A DNA stretch of 64,000 bases from Chrysogorgia sp. JL179-B06 (taxonomy: Eukaryota; Cnidaria; Anthozoa; Scleralcyonacea; Chrysogorgiidae), in assembly GCA_035772405.1 (NCBI GenBank), contig JAYKKM010000043.1, positions 2,834,501 through 2,898,500 of the forward strand, written 5' to 3'. Shown here piece by piece: positions 46,753 to 56,075 of the stretch. Position 1 is the first letter of the stretch. Each line of letters begins with the position of its first letter. The translations under genes and the position numbers were made by a program. The notes under the pieces were generated by a model. The model saw nothing but the letters and a program-made list of their open reading frames with translations. It searched no databases and was not told the origin of the DNA.

Positions 46753-46986
46753 ATGGCATCAATAGATAGAAAAGAACTGATGAACGAGCTATACGACGCA
46801 GCCCTTGTGACTGCTGGAGCCGTAGCCGTATCCATGGCATCAAAGAAAGTACTAAAAGAACCGTTGGGTACCCCTGAATCAGTGAAGGGTACCCTCAAGT
46901 TAGCGACTGCTGTAGGCGTTTCAACGCTACTCGTTAAGTGGGCGCAAAGCAAGAAATACTTACCTATTGACCCGTTCTCAAAGTAA
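46753..46986 (+). CDS. Small hydrophobic protein, conserved between elements
   Basis: A 77-residue protein starting MASIDRKELMNELYDAALV. Two hydrophobic stretches (ALVTAGAVAVSMASKK and KLATAVGVSTLLVKWA) are separated by a Gly-Thr-Pro turn (PLGTPESVKGT). The element 2 homologue at 60,719-60,955 keeps IDRKELMNELYDA and the PLGTPExVKGTxKLA turn. CGTATAATAT precedes the ATG. It is probably an integral membrane protein; function unknown. Confidence 0.7.
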   Translation: MASIDRKELMNELYDAALVTAGAVAVSMASKKVLKEPLGTPESVKGTLKLATAVGVSTLLVKWAQSKKYLPIDPFSK

Positions 46987-47002
46987 TCTAACGTAATACA
47001 TA

Positions 47003-47419
47003 ATGGCTAGTGTGATAGCGGGTGGTTTGTTCAACGCTATAGCATTCGCAGGAGCTGGGTTCATATTCAGCAAGCTAAACCATACCGGCTATGAGACAGA
47101 GATAAAGAGACACAACAAAGCATTGGAGAGTCTCGCAAGAGCGAAAGAAAAGTTCTACGAGAATGAGATTCGTCAGAGAGACAAAATCCAGGAATTAAGA
47201 CAACAGTTGTCAGATGCTAACGCAGATATAAACGACACGAACCACGCTCTGGATCAACTAAGACAAGTACTAACTATACAGTATGATGGGAAGACGTTTA
47301 GTAAAGAGCCTGAGTTATCAGACTATTACAAACCTTCAGATGAGATGAAAGAATATCAAATGGTATTCGTTGGAGTTGTTGGGCTACCTTTAGGTTATCT
47401 AATATATAGAGTAGTATAA
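47003..47419 (+). CDS. Membrane protein with central coiled coil, conserved between elements
   Basis: A 138-residue protein. An N-terminal hydrophobic segment (VIAGGLFNAIAFAGAGFIFS), then a coiled coil from about residue 30 to 92 (HNKALESLARAKEKFYENEI; QELRQQLSDANADINDTNHA), then a short Y/P-rich linker and a C-terminal hydrophobic helix (MVFVGVVGLPLGYLIYRVV). The element 2 homologue (60,295-60,714) has the same layout and shares QRLRQQLSDANADINDTNHA almost exactly. Two membrane ends joined by a coiled coil could bridge membranes or form a bundle; this is inference. Confidence 0.72.
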   Translation: MASVIAGGLFNAIAFAGAGFIFSKLNHTGYETEIKRHNKALESLARAKEKFYENEIRQRDKIQELRQQLSDANADINDTNHALDQLRQVLTIQYDGKTFSKEPELSDYYKPSDEMKEYQMVFVGVVGLPLGYLIYRVV

Positions 47420-47589
47420 TGAGCACTACTCTGAAGGAGATGGCTATTGAATTTGATAAAAAGCGTGACTCGACACTCCAAACTAGTCAGATAGAAAAGT
47501 TGGAACAACTACTATCAGACGCTTTAAAACAGGTCGCAACAATAAAATGTGAGTGGGAGACACTCAACCACAAAGTTACTACACTATAG
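47419..47589 (+). CDS. Small coiled-coil protein, 56 aa, only in element 1
   Basis: The ATG shares one base with the stop of the previous gene (TAATG), and TAGTATA lies just upstream. The product starts MSTTLKEMAIEFDKKRDSTL and continues as one amphipathic helix (QIEKLEQLLSDALKQVATIK). No counterpart fits in the 27-bp gap at the same place in element 2. Function unknown. Confidence 0.55.
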   Translation: MSTTLKEMAIEFDKKRDSTLQTSQIEKLEQLLSDALKQVATIKCEWETLNHKVTTL

Positions 47590-47619
47590 TCTAAAGGTAT
47601 ATATAGTATATTAACTTAG

Positions 47620-48297
47620 ATGGTTGACGAACGTACAATGAGAATGTTCCACGCTGGGTACACGTTGGATGAGATCGCATCAAAAAAGTGGAGTGGTACT
47701 ACGTTAGGGTATACATTGGACGAGATCAAGAATGGAATTAAGGACGCAAGACCAAAAAAGTGGTACGACACCACATATTGTTACAAGTGTAGTAACCATA
47801 GAACCCAAATCGAAGATGGTGTATTTAGTTGTAACAAGTGTGGAGAGACTACCTACGGACACGTGAGAAACTTTGTATCTAACATTTGGATGTATGGGAA
47901 ATCGACTCACAGTTACAGTAAATGGTTAGGGAGAATGTTGACTGGACTAGTCAATGAGAGTGACATACCAACAGTTGTCAGTGATTTTATAGAGATAGTG
48001 TGGTCTCTTAAAAGAAACGAACTTATTGTCAAGAATATATCGAAATATATTGTCTATGTCATAAGAATATGCTCTAGAAGAGGTATAAAGTTGAGAGGTA
48101 GTCTTAACGACCTCAAACCTGGTAAGGTCAAGGTGCGATTCGAGTATAACCTGTATAGTGTAGTATACAAGGATCTAGGTTGGGATGGGAGAGGAGATCC
48201 ATACTACAACGAGTGGGTAAATAAAATATATAGTAATATATATAATGGCAAGACCAAAAATTTACCAAACCAAAGAAGAAGCTTTAGTAGCAAATAG
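47620..48297 (+). CDS. Zinc-ribbon protein, TFIIB/late-transcription-factor-like candidate
   Basis: A 225-residue protein. The N-terminus has two copies of GYTLDEI (residues 12-18 and 30-36; DNA copies GGGTACACGTTGGATGAGAT and GGGTATACATTGGACGAGAT), a helix-turn-helix-like pattern. A four-cysteine zinc ribbon follows at about residues 53-75 (CYKCSNHRTQ, then FSCNKCGET), as in TFIIB and viral late transcription factors. The rest is helical (FIEIVWSLKRNELIVKN; YVIRICSRRGIKL; YNLYSVVYKDLGWDG). The homologue at 59,684-60,268 keeps the ribbon and the helical part. Recognition of the viral start-proximal motif is a testable inference. TATATAGTATA lies upstream. Confidence 0.6.
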   Translation: MVDERTMRMFHAGYTLDEIASKKWSGTTLGYTLDEIKNGIKDARPKKWYDTTYCYKCSNHRTQIEDGVFSCNKCGETTYGHVRNFVSNIWMYGKSTHSYSKWLGRMLTGLVNESDIPTVVSDFIEIVWSLKRNELIVKNISKYIVYVIRICSRRGIKLRGSLNDLKPGKVKVRFEYNLYSVVYKDLGWDGRGDPYYNEWVNKIYSNIYNGKTKNLPNQRRSFSSK

Positions 48298-48424
48298 AGC
48301 ACAAACCAAAGAGTGGATGAGAACTCATAAGTGGGTGTGTGAGACATGTGATAGACCATACCATGTGACCTCTAAATACAAACATTTAAAGACTAAAAAG
48401 CATTTAAGAAATTTAAACATTTAA
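48245..48424 (+). CDS. Small C2H2-like zinc-finger protein, 59 aa
   Basis: The ATG lies 53 bp before the end of the zinc-ribbon gene, in another frame, preceded by AGTAATATATATA. The product starts MARPKIYQTKEEALVANRAQ and ends with one finger (CETCDRPYHVTSKYKHLKTK, then KHLRN), a C2H2 of the U1-like type with two residues between the cysteines. The stop is two bases from the convergent end of the polymerase frame. It probably binds DNA or RNA; family not recognised. Confidence 0.65.
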   Translation: MARPKIYQTKEEALVANRAQTKEWMRTHKWVCETCDRPYHVTSKYKHLKTKKHLRNLNI

Positions 48425-48426
48425 TT

Positions 48427-51400
48427 TCAAACTATTTTATAATGTCCATACGCATAGCTAGATACACCATCTGGTAGTATATGTCGCTTGTCGTCAAAGC
48501 AACTTAAGGATATCTTATTTATTTTGTAGCTTCCTAGTTGGTGGCTCTTGCTGCGAATAGTTTTAATTATGTGAGACATCTGCTCACCATTTGTCAGGAC
48601 ACTTTTATAGTTGTCATGTCTTTAATTATTTCTAATGGTACTCTTCTTGATACCCTTAGCAGTCTTCCCACCTTTTCCATCCTCTTTTATGTAGCTATAC
48701 ATTTTCGACCTTAAACCAACGAACTCAACGATGGGGACTCCTAATGTCTCATCCTTCATTTTACCAATAACCTTCTTGTTGGTTAGATCGAAGTAAGGAG
48801 ATGACTTGTCATATCCACTAAAGTCGAACACTTCTTTGTTAGCGTACATGTCTTTGTACACATCCTCCGTCTCAATCTCATACATTAGACTATCCGTATC
48901 TGTGAATAGTAATTTGGCTTTGTTGCCATATTTCTTTTTGATGTTACTGTAGTGGAAGTCATACATCAATGTCTTTGACAAGTCTAGAATACACATACCC
49001 ACGTATGCTGGTCTATTTAGAGTTAGTATCTCTTTGATCTTGTGAACTGCTACCAAGTTATTGTCAAATATCTTACTACTAACAAAGGTTGGTTTTGACG
49101 TTAGTTTCTCCAGTTTTTCCTTGTCTGTTACTAACTCCACATTCACACGTTTTCGTAGATTCTCCATAGTCTTTCCGAATACACTATTGTTCATGAGCTT
49201 AAAGAAATCCTTCTCAAAGTCATTCTTCGCTTGGGTTCTCTTGTCAGTGTTAAAGTCGATATATTGCTTGAGCCATGGTGACTGATCGAACTGAAGTACT
49301 CTGTGTATCTTCTTAACCTTCATTCCCAAACTCTTGTATAATTGTAGGTTTCTATAATGAACAACGTACTTACTCTTACCGTTTAGGTTAGGTACAAGTT
49401 TTGCAACCTCTCCAACAGATATCTTAAACTTGTTTTGGATTGTCTTACAATAGTTTGACAACATATCACTACTTACTCTCATCCTCTCAGGGGCTAAAGG
49501 ATAGTCGTTGTGAAGATCGTGCAACTCCTCTGGATACTCTAAATCAACCTCGAGTATCAAACCTTTGTCTGATTCGTTGTTATATTTGTCTAGATTGTTG
49601 ATGTCAAAACCTTCGACCCACTCAAACCCACCAGTCGGTAGATACTGACACATAGCCCAACCATAAAGGTTATTAGCATCTAGGTATACGATGTGTTTCG
49701 ACGGTTTACTACTATCATACCCCTTCATGTACTTGTTATTAGCTTCTCCGTGTCTATGTGTTATACAGGATACACCACCTCGCATTCCTTTCTCGATAAA
49801 CTGAAACATATCAATGTTAGTCATCAACTCTAGCTCCACTCCTGTCATCTTTAGAGCAGCGTCCCACGACAGTCCAGGTGACGTGAAGTAATGACAAGGA
49901 TCTAACTGGTAGTACTGTTTACACGTTCTTCTAAAGTTCTCAAACACGTCAGCCAGTAGTAATACGTCAGACTTCAAGTACAAGTCGTGGTACTCACCCA
50001 TGTTTCCCACACCCATCTTCTTCCACACTTCTTGAGCGTGCTTGTAGTCTGTGTCTGACACATGCTCGTCGTTTAGGATGCTGTAGAAACTCTCCTTTGA
50101 TGGTAACTCAAGTTCGTTAAACTTATCGAAACTATCCATATAGTCATATGGGTACACACCTTTTCGCGACACCAACTCTAGCTCCTCACCTCGAAACAGT
50201 TCAGACGTATACTTGAGACAGTCCTTTGGTAGGTTGTTCACTAGGTTGGCTAGACTAGAGCTCATGAATTGGAAACTATCTAGAAACACTAGATGTTTAC
50301 CTAACATGAATGCCATATACTTCTCCATATTATTTGGTATGACGTTGATTTTCAGACCAACCTTACCTATCTCTTGCATTATGAAGTGGCTATCGTACCC
50401 TCTTAGATTGTGAAATATGACAGGTATCTTATCAGTCAGTCTATAGTTCCTATTACATAACTGATGTGCTGAACCTCTATATTTACCAGTGATATGACAA
50501 TGATCTCTAACTCTCACGTCTCTACGTTTATATTTTCCATCACAAATATGACATTTAGTCGCTTCCTTGAAGTTAACCTTATCAGCTACGGTCAACACCA
50601 TGTCCTCATTAAAATGCTCCTTTCTGACTTTCTTGCAGTATTTAACCTCCTCTAGCATCTTTTTCATGAACTTCCTAACCGCGTTCTTACCTCGAAACAT
50701 CTCTACTGGTTTGCTATATTTATCATCATAACAGCACACTACTTTATACCCATACCCACAGTCCGTGTGTCTTTGGTACTCGCTAGTGTACGATCCTGTG
50801 AGTGGTTTCACGTTGTCGACCTTCTCTGTGATAGCCTCAAAGTCTGCGTATATTACGAATGGTACCTCTAATTGTTTGTGGTAATTTTTGTACTCAAGAG
50901 TGCTATCTTCTTCATCTGGCATCTTGATCGCTTGTTTACCATTTACCACCATACAAACCTCCTTATGTTTCTCTAGAACCTCACTGGTAGTAAAACATTG
51001 AAGACAGTACCTACAGAAACTATTGCGACACTTATGTTTAGACTGACCGCACATAAACCTACAAAAGTCTTTGATGTACACGTAGTGTCGTTTGACACCA
51101 CTCATTATTAGCAGAAGGTCCATATGATCCTCACACTTCTCCTCAGAAACGTAGATAGGAAATGTCTGCTTGTTCTCATACCCAAACACGCTTATGCTGA
51201 TATCATTCTGTCTCTCTATCTTGTTGTACTGTTTCGTATCCACTGGAAATCTCACTCCGTCATAATTGACAGAACCTACGTTCTTCTTGTGCTTCGACAC
51301 TCTCTGCGGATTCTTTCCTACAGGACACTTGTGCAACACGTGACACCACATGAAACACTTGTCATCTTCATTCTTTATATTAACCAAACCTTTCGACGCG

Positions 51401-52368
51401 TTCCTCAACTCCTCAGGTAGCTCAATATAACTCGATCCTTTAAGAGGCTTATACACTACCACATTAATATAGTGGTCACTAACACTGTCTACAACCCACC
51501 CAGACCCTTCTGACAACCATACAGATATACGATTCACTATCTCCTCACTAGCTTGCTTCGTAGTCCCACTAATATCAACACTATTAGTCACTGTTTTGAC
51601 CACACTATTGAAGAAGGCTTCCTTAATCACAGACTCACCGTTACCAATCTCTTTCTCTAGAGTTACTTTCAACGTCTCAGAAAACTTTAAACCTTTCAGT
51701 CTTTCTAACTCTTTCTGTAAAGTTGAGCCCACTACTCCTCTAGTCTTGACTAGTTGTTTTAATGGATCCTTATTGTCGATCACCTCAACACTATACGACT
51801 TAGTGTACCCTTTGAGAGCAACTCTCCTTTGTACTACAGTAGGACGTGTCTTAGCAATAAGGTTAGTAATTCTTTCATACTCTTTGTCTGAGACCTCCTG
51901 ACTTAATCGTGACCTCTTAACATATCGTCTAAGATCACGTCTAGCCTCTCGAATCTTTCTGACCTCCCTAATTCTGGTGACTCTACTAATGACGTTCTCT
52001 CTAGATCCTCTTCTAATAAGATCCATCCACTTATACCCCAATGCTTTAGCATCAGCTAGATAGCTAGACATCCTCTCTAGAAAACTCATCTTAACATTCG
52101 GTATAACTAAATTACCAGAACCCATAGCAGGATCACGTGCACCACCACTCGATAGTGTACCACTACGAGCTACATTACCACCCACAACAGAGTTACGTTT
52201 ACGTCCAGACCTTTTCATAAGAGTCGTTTTATTATTTAATATAGCTAAGTCCTTAGACCCTTTTGAATTATGAGCCCCACTCAACTCACGACTTGAAATA
52301 AAGCCCGTATCAGGATCACGTGTAATATCACTTGATATAGTCTTGTTACGAGCGACATCCTCACCCAC
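48427..52368 (-). pseudogene. polB: Protein-primed family B DNA polymerase of element 1, nonsense near the C-terminus
   Basis: An open frame of 1,248 codons ends at TAA 48,622-48,624. Exonuclease motifs: YADFEAI (about residue 505), YDSHFIMQ (657) and YLKSDVLLLADVFE (800). Polymerase motifs: YLDANNLYGWAM (A, about 900), KLMNNSVFGKTMEN (B, 1,060) and LFTDTDSLMYEI (C, 1,160). A zinc finger (CRYCLQCFTTSEVLEKHKEV) precedes the exonuclease, and an endonuclease VII-like cluster (CHICDGKYKRR, DHCHITGKYRGSAH) sits near 600-630. Past the TAA the same frame continues for 65 codons (IKTIRSKSHQLGSY; LSCFDDKRHILPDG), matching the intact C-terminus of element 2, so the stop is a recent nonsense change. The start is uncertain: the frame opens at GTG 52,368; an ATG near residue 94 fits better with element 2. 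The first 95 residues contain a duplicated segment (DVARNKTISSDITRDPDTG versus NVARSGTLSSGGARDPAMG). Confidence 0.9.
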
Positions 52369-52458
52369 AGCAGCGTCACGTCTATAGACACCTCACTCTG
52401 TAGCTTACTAGCTGACACATATCTCATAGGCTCCAAACCATGTGACATATTGTCTATT

Positions 52459-52676
52459 AGTAGTCTCGAAAGTGGGGCTAACAGCAAACTTTTTCCATTT
52501 GAATGTCTCAACTTCTCTGGGGAACTAGACACTTTTTCCGTTTTTGGATTCTGCATATTTGCTCGAAAGTTATATGCGGAATCTAAAAACGGAAAAAGTG
52601 TCTAGTTACTCAGAGAAAAAAGTTGAGACATGAAAAAATGGAAAAGTGTGCTGGTAGCCCCACTTTCTATACTACT
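52459..52676. repeat. Right terminal hairpin of element 1, with nested hairpin
   Basis: The 218-bp end has an inner arm AGTAGTCTCGAAAGTGGGGC and an outer arm ending GCCCCACTTTCTATACTACT. Between them (about 52,504-52,628) a second long hairpin is nested (GTCTCAACTTCTCT / AGAAAAAAGTTGAGAC and ACTAGACACTTTTTCCGTTT with its complement), absent from the left end. Confidence 0.92.
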
Positions 52677-52682
52677 CAGACA
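52677..52682. repeat. Target site duplication, right copy (CAGACA)
   Basis: CAGACA follows CTATACTACT. Joining the flanks restores CCTACAGACAATTCTTGATG, which resembles CCTACAGAAAATTCTTGATG in the neighbouring repeat unit at about 53,007-53,026. Confidence 0.92.
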
Positions 52683-53276
52683 ATTCTTGATGTCTTGGTC
52701 AGCTATACATAGCTCGGTAACAGGACTGAAATTGTCTATAGGTGACGTAATTATCTTCGCGTGGCTTACTTCCTAAACTCTCCAAAGGCTTCTACATTTA
52801 TAATTGTATAATAAAACAATTATTGGATTCGGCTTACACATGATATCAAGAATTATCCAGACCTCTGTCAATGTTATGCGCCTCAGCCTTCGGCAGATAA
52901 CATTGACCTTGGTCTGGATAATTATTGATATCATGCTCAGTCTCATTCAATAATTGTTTATTATACAATACTCATTCATACAATCTCGATTGTGATTGGC
53001 TGAAAAACCTACAGAAAATTCTTGATGTCTTGCCACCTACAAAACATCAAAAATTGTCTGTAGGCTGGTGACGTAATTCCTAAACTCCCTAAAGGCTTCT
53101 ACTGTACATTTTATAATTGCATAATAAAACAATTATTGGATTCGGCTTGCACATGATATCAAGAATTATCCAGACCCCTGTCAATGTTATCCGCCTCAGC
53201 CTTCGGCAGATAACATTGACAGAGGTCTGGATAATTCTTAATATCATGCTCAGCCTCATCCAATAAACGAGGAATT
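52683..53276. repeat. Tandem host repeat, about 330-bp unit, with fold-back copies 6 and 7
   Basis: Two units in direct order. Each has a unique-looking lead (ACAATCTCGATTGTGATTGG, CTTGATGTCTTG, GGTGACGTAATT, AGGCTTCTAC) followed by an AACAATTA-family fold-back (52,809-52,962 and 53,123-53,266) with arms TTGGATTCGGCTT and loop CGCCTCAGCCTTCGGCAG. The first unit is split by Polinton element 1; the second is uninterrupted. Confidence 0.85.
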
Positions 53277-54440
53277 ATAGAACTATCGTCTCTAATGAAT
53301 ACTGTAAGAATTTATTAATAACAATCAGTTCTAATCATCCCTAATGAATACTGTATAAGAATAACAATCAGTTCTAATCGTTTCTAATGAATACTGTAAG
53401 AATGACCTTATCTAATCGTTTCTAATGAATACTGTAAGAATGACAATCAGTAATGAATACTGTAAGAATGACAATCAGTAATGAATACTGTAAGAATGAC
53501 AATCAGTAATGAATACTGTAAGAATGACAATCAGTTCTATACCGTCGCTAATGAATACTATAAGAACGACAATCAGTTCTAATCGTCGCTAATGAATACT
53601 GTAAGAATAACAATCAGTTCTAATCGTCCCTAATGAATACTGTAAGAATAACAATCAGTTTTAATCGTCTCTAGTGAATACTGTAAGAATGACCTTATCT
53701 AATCGTTTCTAATGAATACTGTAAGAATGACAATCAGTAATGAATACTGTAAGAATGACAATCAGTAATGAATACTGTAAGAATGACAATCAGTAATGAA
53801 TACTGTAAGAATGACAATCAGTGATGAATACTGTAAGAATGACAATCAGTAATGAATACTCATGTAAGAATGACAATCAGTAATGAATACTGTAAGAATG
53901 ACAATCAGTAATGAATACTGTAAGAATGACAATCAGTTCTATACCGTCCCTAATGAATACTATAAGAACGACAATCAGTTCTAATCAGTTCTAATCGTTT
54001 CTAATGAATACTGTAAGAATAACAATCAGTAATGAATACTGTAAGAATGACAATCAGTTCTATACCGTCGCTAATGAGTACTATAAGCTAATCGTCCCTA
54101 ATGAATACTGTAAGAATAACAATCACTTCTAATCGTTTCTAATGAATACTGTAAGAATGACAATCAGTAATAAATACTGTAAGAATGACAATCAGTTCTA
54201 TACCGTCGCTAATGAATACTATAAGAACGACAATTAGTTCTAATCGTCCCTAATGAATACTGTAAGAATGACAATTAGTTCTAATTTCCGCTAATGAAAA
54301 CCATAAAGTTCATTTAATCGTACCTAATGAATACTGTAAGAACGACAATTAGTTCTAATCGTCGCTAATGAATACTCTAAGAACGACAATCAGTTCATTT
54401 GAACGTCTCCAATGAATACTGTAAGAATGACAATCAGTTA
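53277..54440 (+). repeat. Minisatellite, TAATGAATACTGTAAGAATG unit
   Basis: About 1.15 kb of units of 29 to 42 bp. The core TAATGAATACTGTAAGAATG is followed by ACAATCAG and in some units by TTCTAATCGTC(C/T)C. Short and long units alternate in blocks that are themselves repeated (about 53,390-53,560 and 53,690-53,960). No coding potential. Confidence 0.9.
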
Positions 54441-55465
54441 AGAAGAGAAGTTATGAGGAATATTCGAGATTAAACGTCCATCTGGAAACAAAGAATTTCG
54501 ATTTATTTTTCTAATATTATTTTATTTTTGTTACCATGCTGCAAAAGTTGAAACTAAAAGGAAATGTAACTGAATCCAGTAATTATTACATAAAATATTT
54601 CTTGAGAACTAAACAATGAATATCCTTACCAGTTCGTTCAAGTTAAAAAATTCCATTAAACATCTCAGAGTTGCTGTTACAATAGCACTAAAAGAAAAAA
54701 GTGAAACGAGAGTGAAACATAAAGTGCATATTACGTCTCGCTCTGTGGCGAAGAGCCTTCACTAGAAACGTTAGACCGCTTACATACTATTTTGGCAGCA
54801 CACCAAGCTTTTAAAGTTTTCCATTTTTATCATATGGTAATTAGGGCTACTTTCTTTTTCCCGTTGAAATTAAAAATACATAAAGTCATAGACCAACTGC
54901 TTGGAATGCACGATGCACCAATACACACGCGCAGCACCAACACACACGCGCAGCCCCAACCCCATTCTTCCGAACTCCACTCATGAAAGAACAAAATGAA
55001 TAAAACTGAGTGGAATTCAAAAGAACGAGGTTGAAGCTGCACACATACAACGATGCTCCGTTGAATCTAAGCAGTTGGTACATTAGAAAACTATCAGTGA
55101 CAGGAGCAGTTACGGTATAATGACCATGTACAAGTCATATCAACGTTATTTATCAGTAATGATAAATAAGTATTGAGTAAAAATATTTTGAATGTTGCAA
55201 GACTGTAGAGACTATTGGGTGGTGCTATTTTACAAACAGAATTCCAGAGAAAGTAGGAGGCTAATTGGAAAGTACTAGTTTTACAGGATGGTGCTTTAGG
55301 TGGAATTACGAAATATGATTGGTTAATTTGCGGTTCGGATACTGCCGTAATGCTCGTGGGCGATTATGGATTTTCTGACGGTTTTGGCGGGAAAGCTTTT
55401 TTGTTGATTTGAGCACAAATAGAAGAAAACTAGGTTTCTTTGTTGAGAAATCCTGAACAATCAAG
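54441..55465. other. Non-coding spacer between the two Polinton elements
   Basis: No supported gene. A small CACACGCGCAGC(A/C)CCAAC tandem occurs at about 54,925-54,960. Confidence 0.45.
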
Positions 55466-55633
55466 AGTAGTATAGTAAGTAGGGCTGCGAGCCCAATCGA
55501 CTTCAAACGTGAGTATAAACACCAAAACGTCACCAAATTTGCCAAATCGCGATTCGACAAATTTGGTGACGTTTTGGTGTTTATACTCACGTTTGAAGTC
55601 GAATAAGCTCTCAACCCTACTTACTATACTACT
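55466..55633. repeat. Terminal hairpin of element 2
   Basis: A near-perfect palindrome from AGTAGTATAGTAAGTAGGGC to its complement ending CCCTACTTACTATACTACT, with the arms ACGTGAGTATAAACACCAAA and ACGTCACCAAATTTG paired almost without mismatch around CCAAATCGCGATTC. Confidence 0.92.
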
Positions 55634-56075
55634 ACAGCGATCGTTAGTCAATCTAGACACCCTTCGCGCGTTTTCTACTAAATTGATGTCAAACACATGC
55701 GAGATTAGTGAAACAATACCAAATTTATACTAAATAGCGACTCTCGCTAAATTTGACACCATTTCAGCCATATTTAAAAAAATAGAGAGCGTCGTTTCAA
55801 AATTCTCACAAATTACATTTAGGAAAAAATAGAAAGTGTCGTTTCAACATTTTCGCGTGTTAAAAAAATAAAATGTGGTACGAGCCCACTCTCACATATT
55901 AAAAAATAGAGAGTGTCATTTCAACCGACGCGTTCTGCTGTTGTCTCAATTCACGCGCGAAAAAAACCACTAGATTTTGATTCTAGTGGTGATGTTTTAT
56001 CCAAGTGGATAGCGAAATGATGCTCTTTTGATTGGTTAACAACATTGACTAACAAATAGCCAATCGTTTTGCGAG
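55634..56075. other. Subterminal region of element 2 with three direct repeats and a hairpin
   Basis: AAAAAATAGAGAGYGTCRTTTCAA-like copies end at 55,800, 55,847 and 55,924. At 55,966-55,990 ACCACTAGA / TCTAGTGGT forms a stem followed, on the minus strand, by a T run, a possible transcription end signal for the polymerase gene. No ORF. Confidence 0.65.

Larger units (their letters stand above)
35946..52676. mobile_element. Polinton/Maverick element 1, full length (16.7 kb)
   Basis: Bounded by a perfect 48-bp outer terminal inverted repeat starting AGTAGTATAG and by the 6-bp duplication CAGACA. It encodes a protein-primed DNA polymerase, a retrovirus-type integrase with chromodomain, an FtsK/HerA-like ATPase and putative capsid proteins, the defining Polinton gene set. 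No adenovirus-type cysteine protease was recognised. All genes left of 42,007 read leftward; those from 42,025 to 48,424 read rightward; the polymerase reads leftward. Genes are tightly packed and often overlap by a few bases. The integrase, polymerase and fibre-like genes each carry at least one disabling change, so the copy is probably a recently dead or stalled provirus. Confidence 0.93.

Noticed and set aside
52281..52556. 91-aa ORF before the polymerase as a separate gene
   Set aside because: It covers the terminal hairpin arm and the duplicated segment in another frame, has no domain character, and runs into the terminal repeat.
53277..54440. CRISPR-like appearance (regular repeats with short variable parts)
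   Set aside because: Spacers are not unique; they are part of the repeat unit and recur. The context is a eukaryotic genome with no cas genes.
55966..55990. Hairpin ACCACTAGA...TCTAGTGGT as a possible tRNA anticodon arm
   Set aside because: No D-arm, T-arm or acceptor stem could be placed around it; better read as a stem-loop downstream of the polymerase gene.
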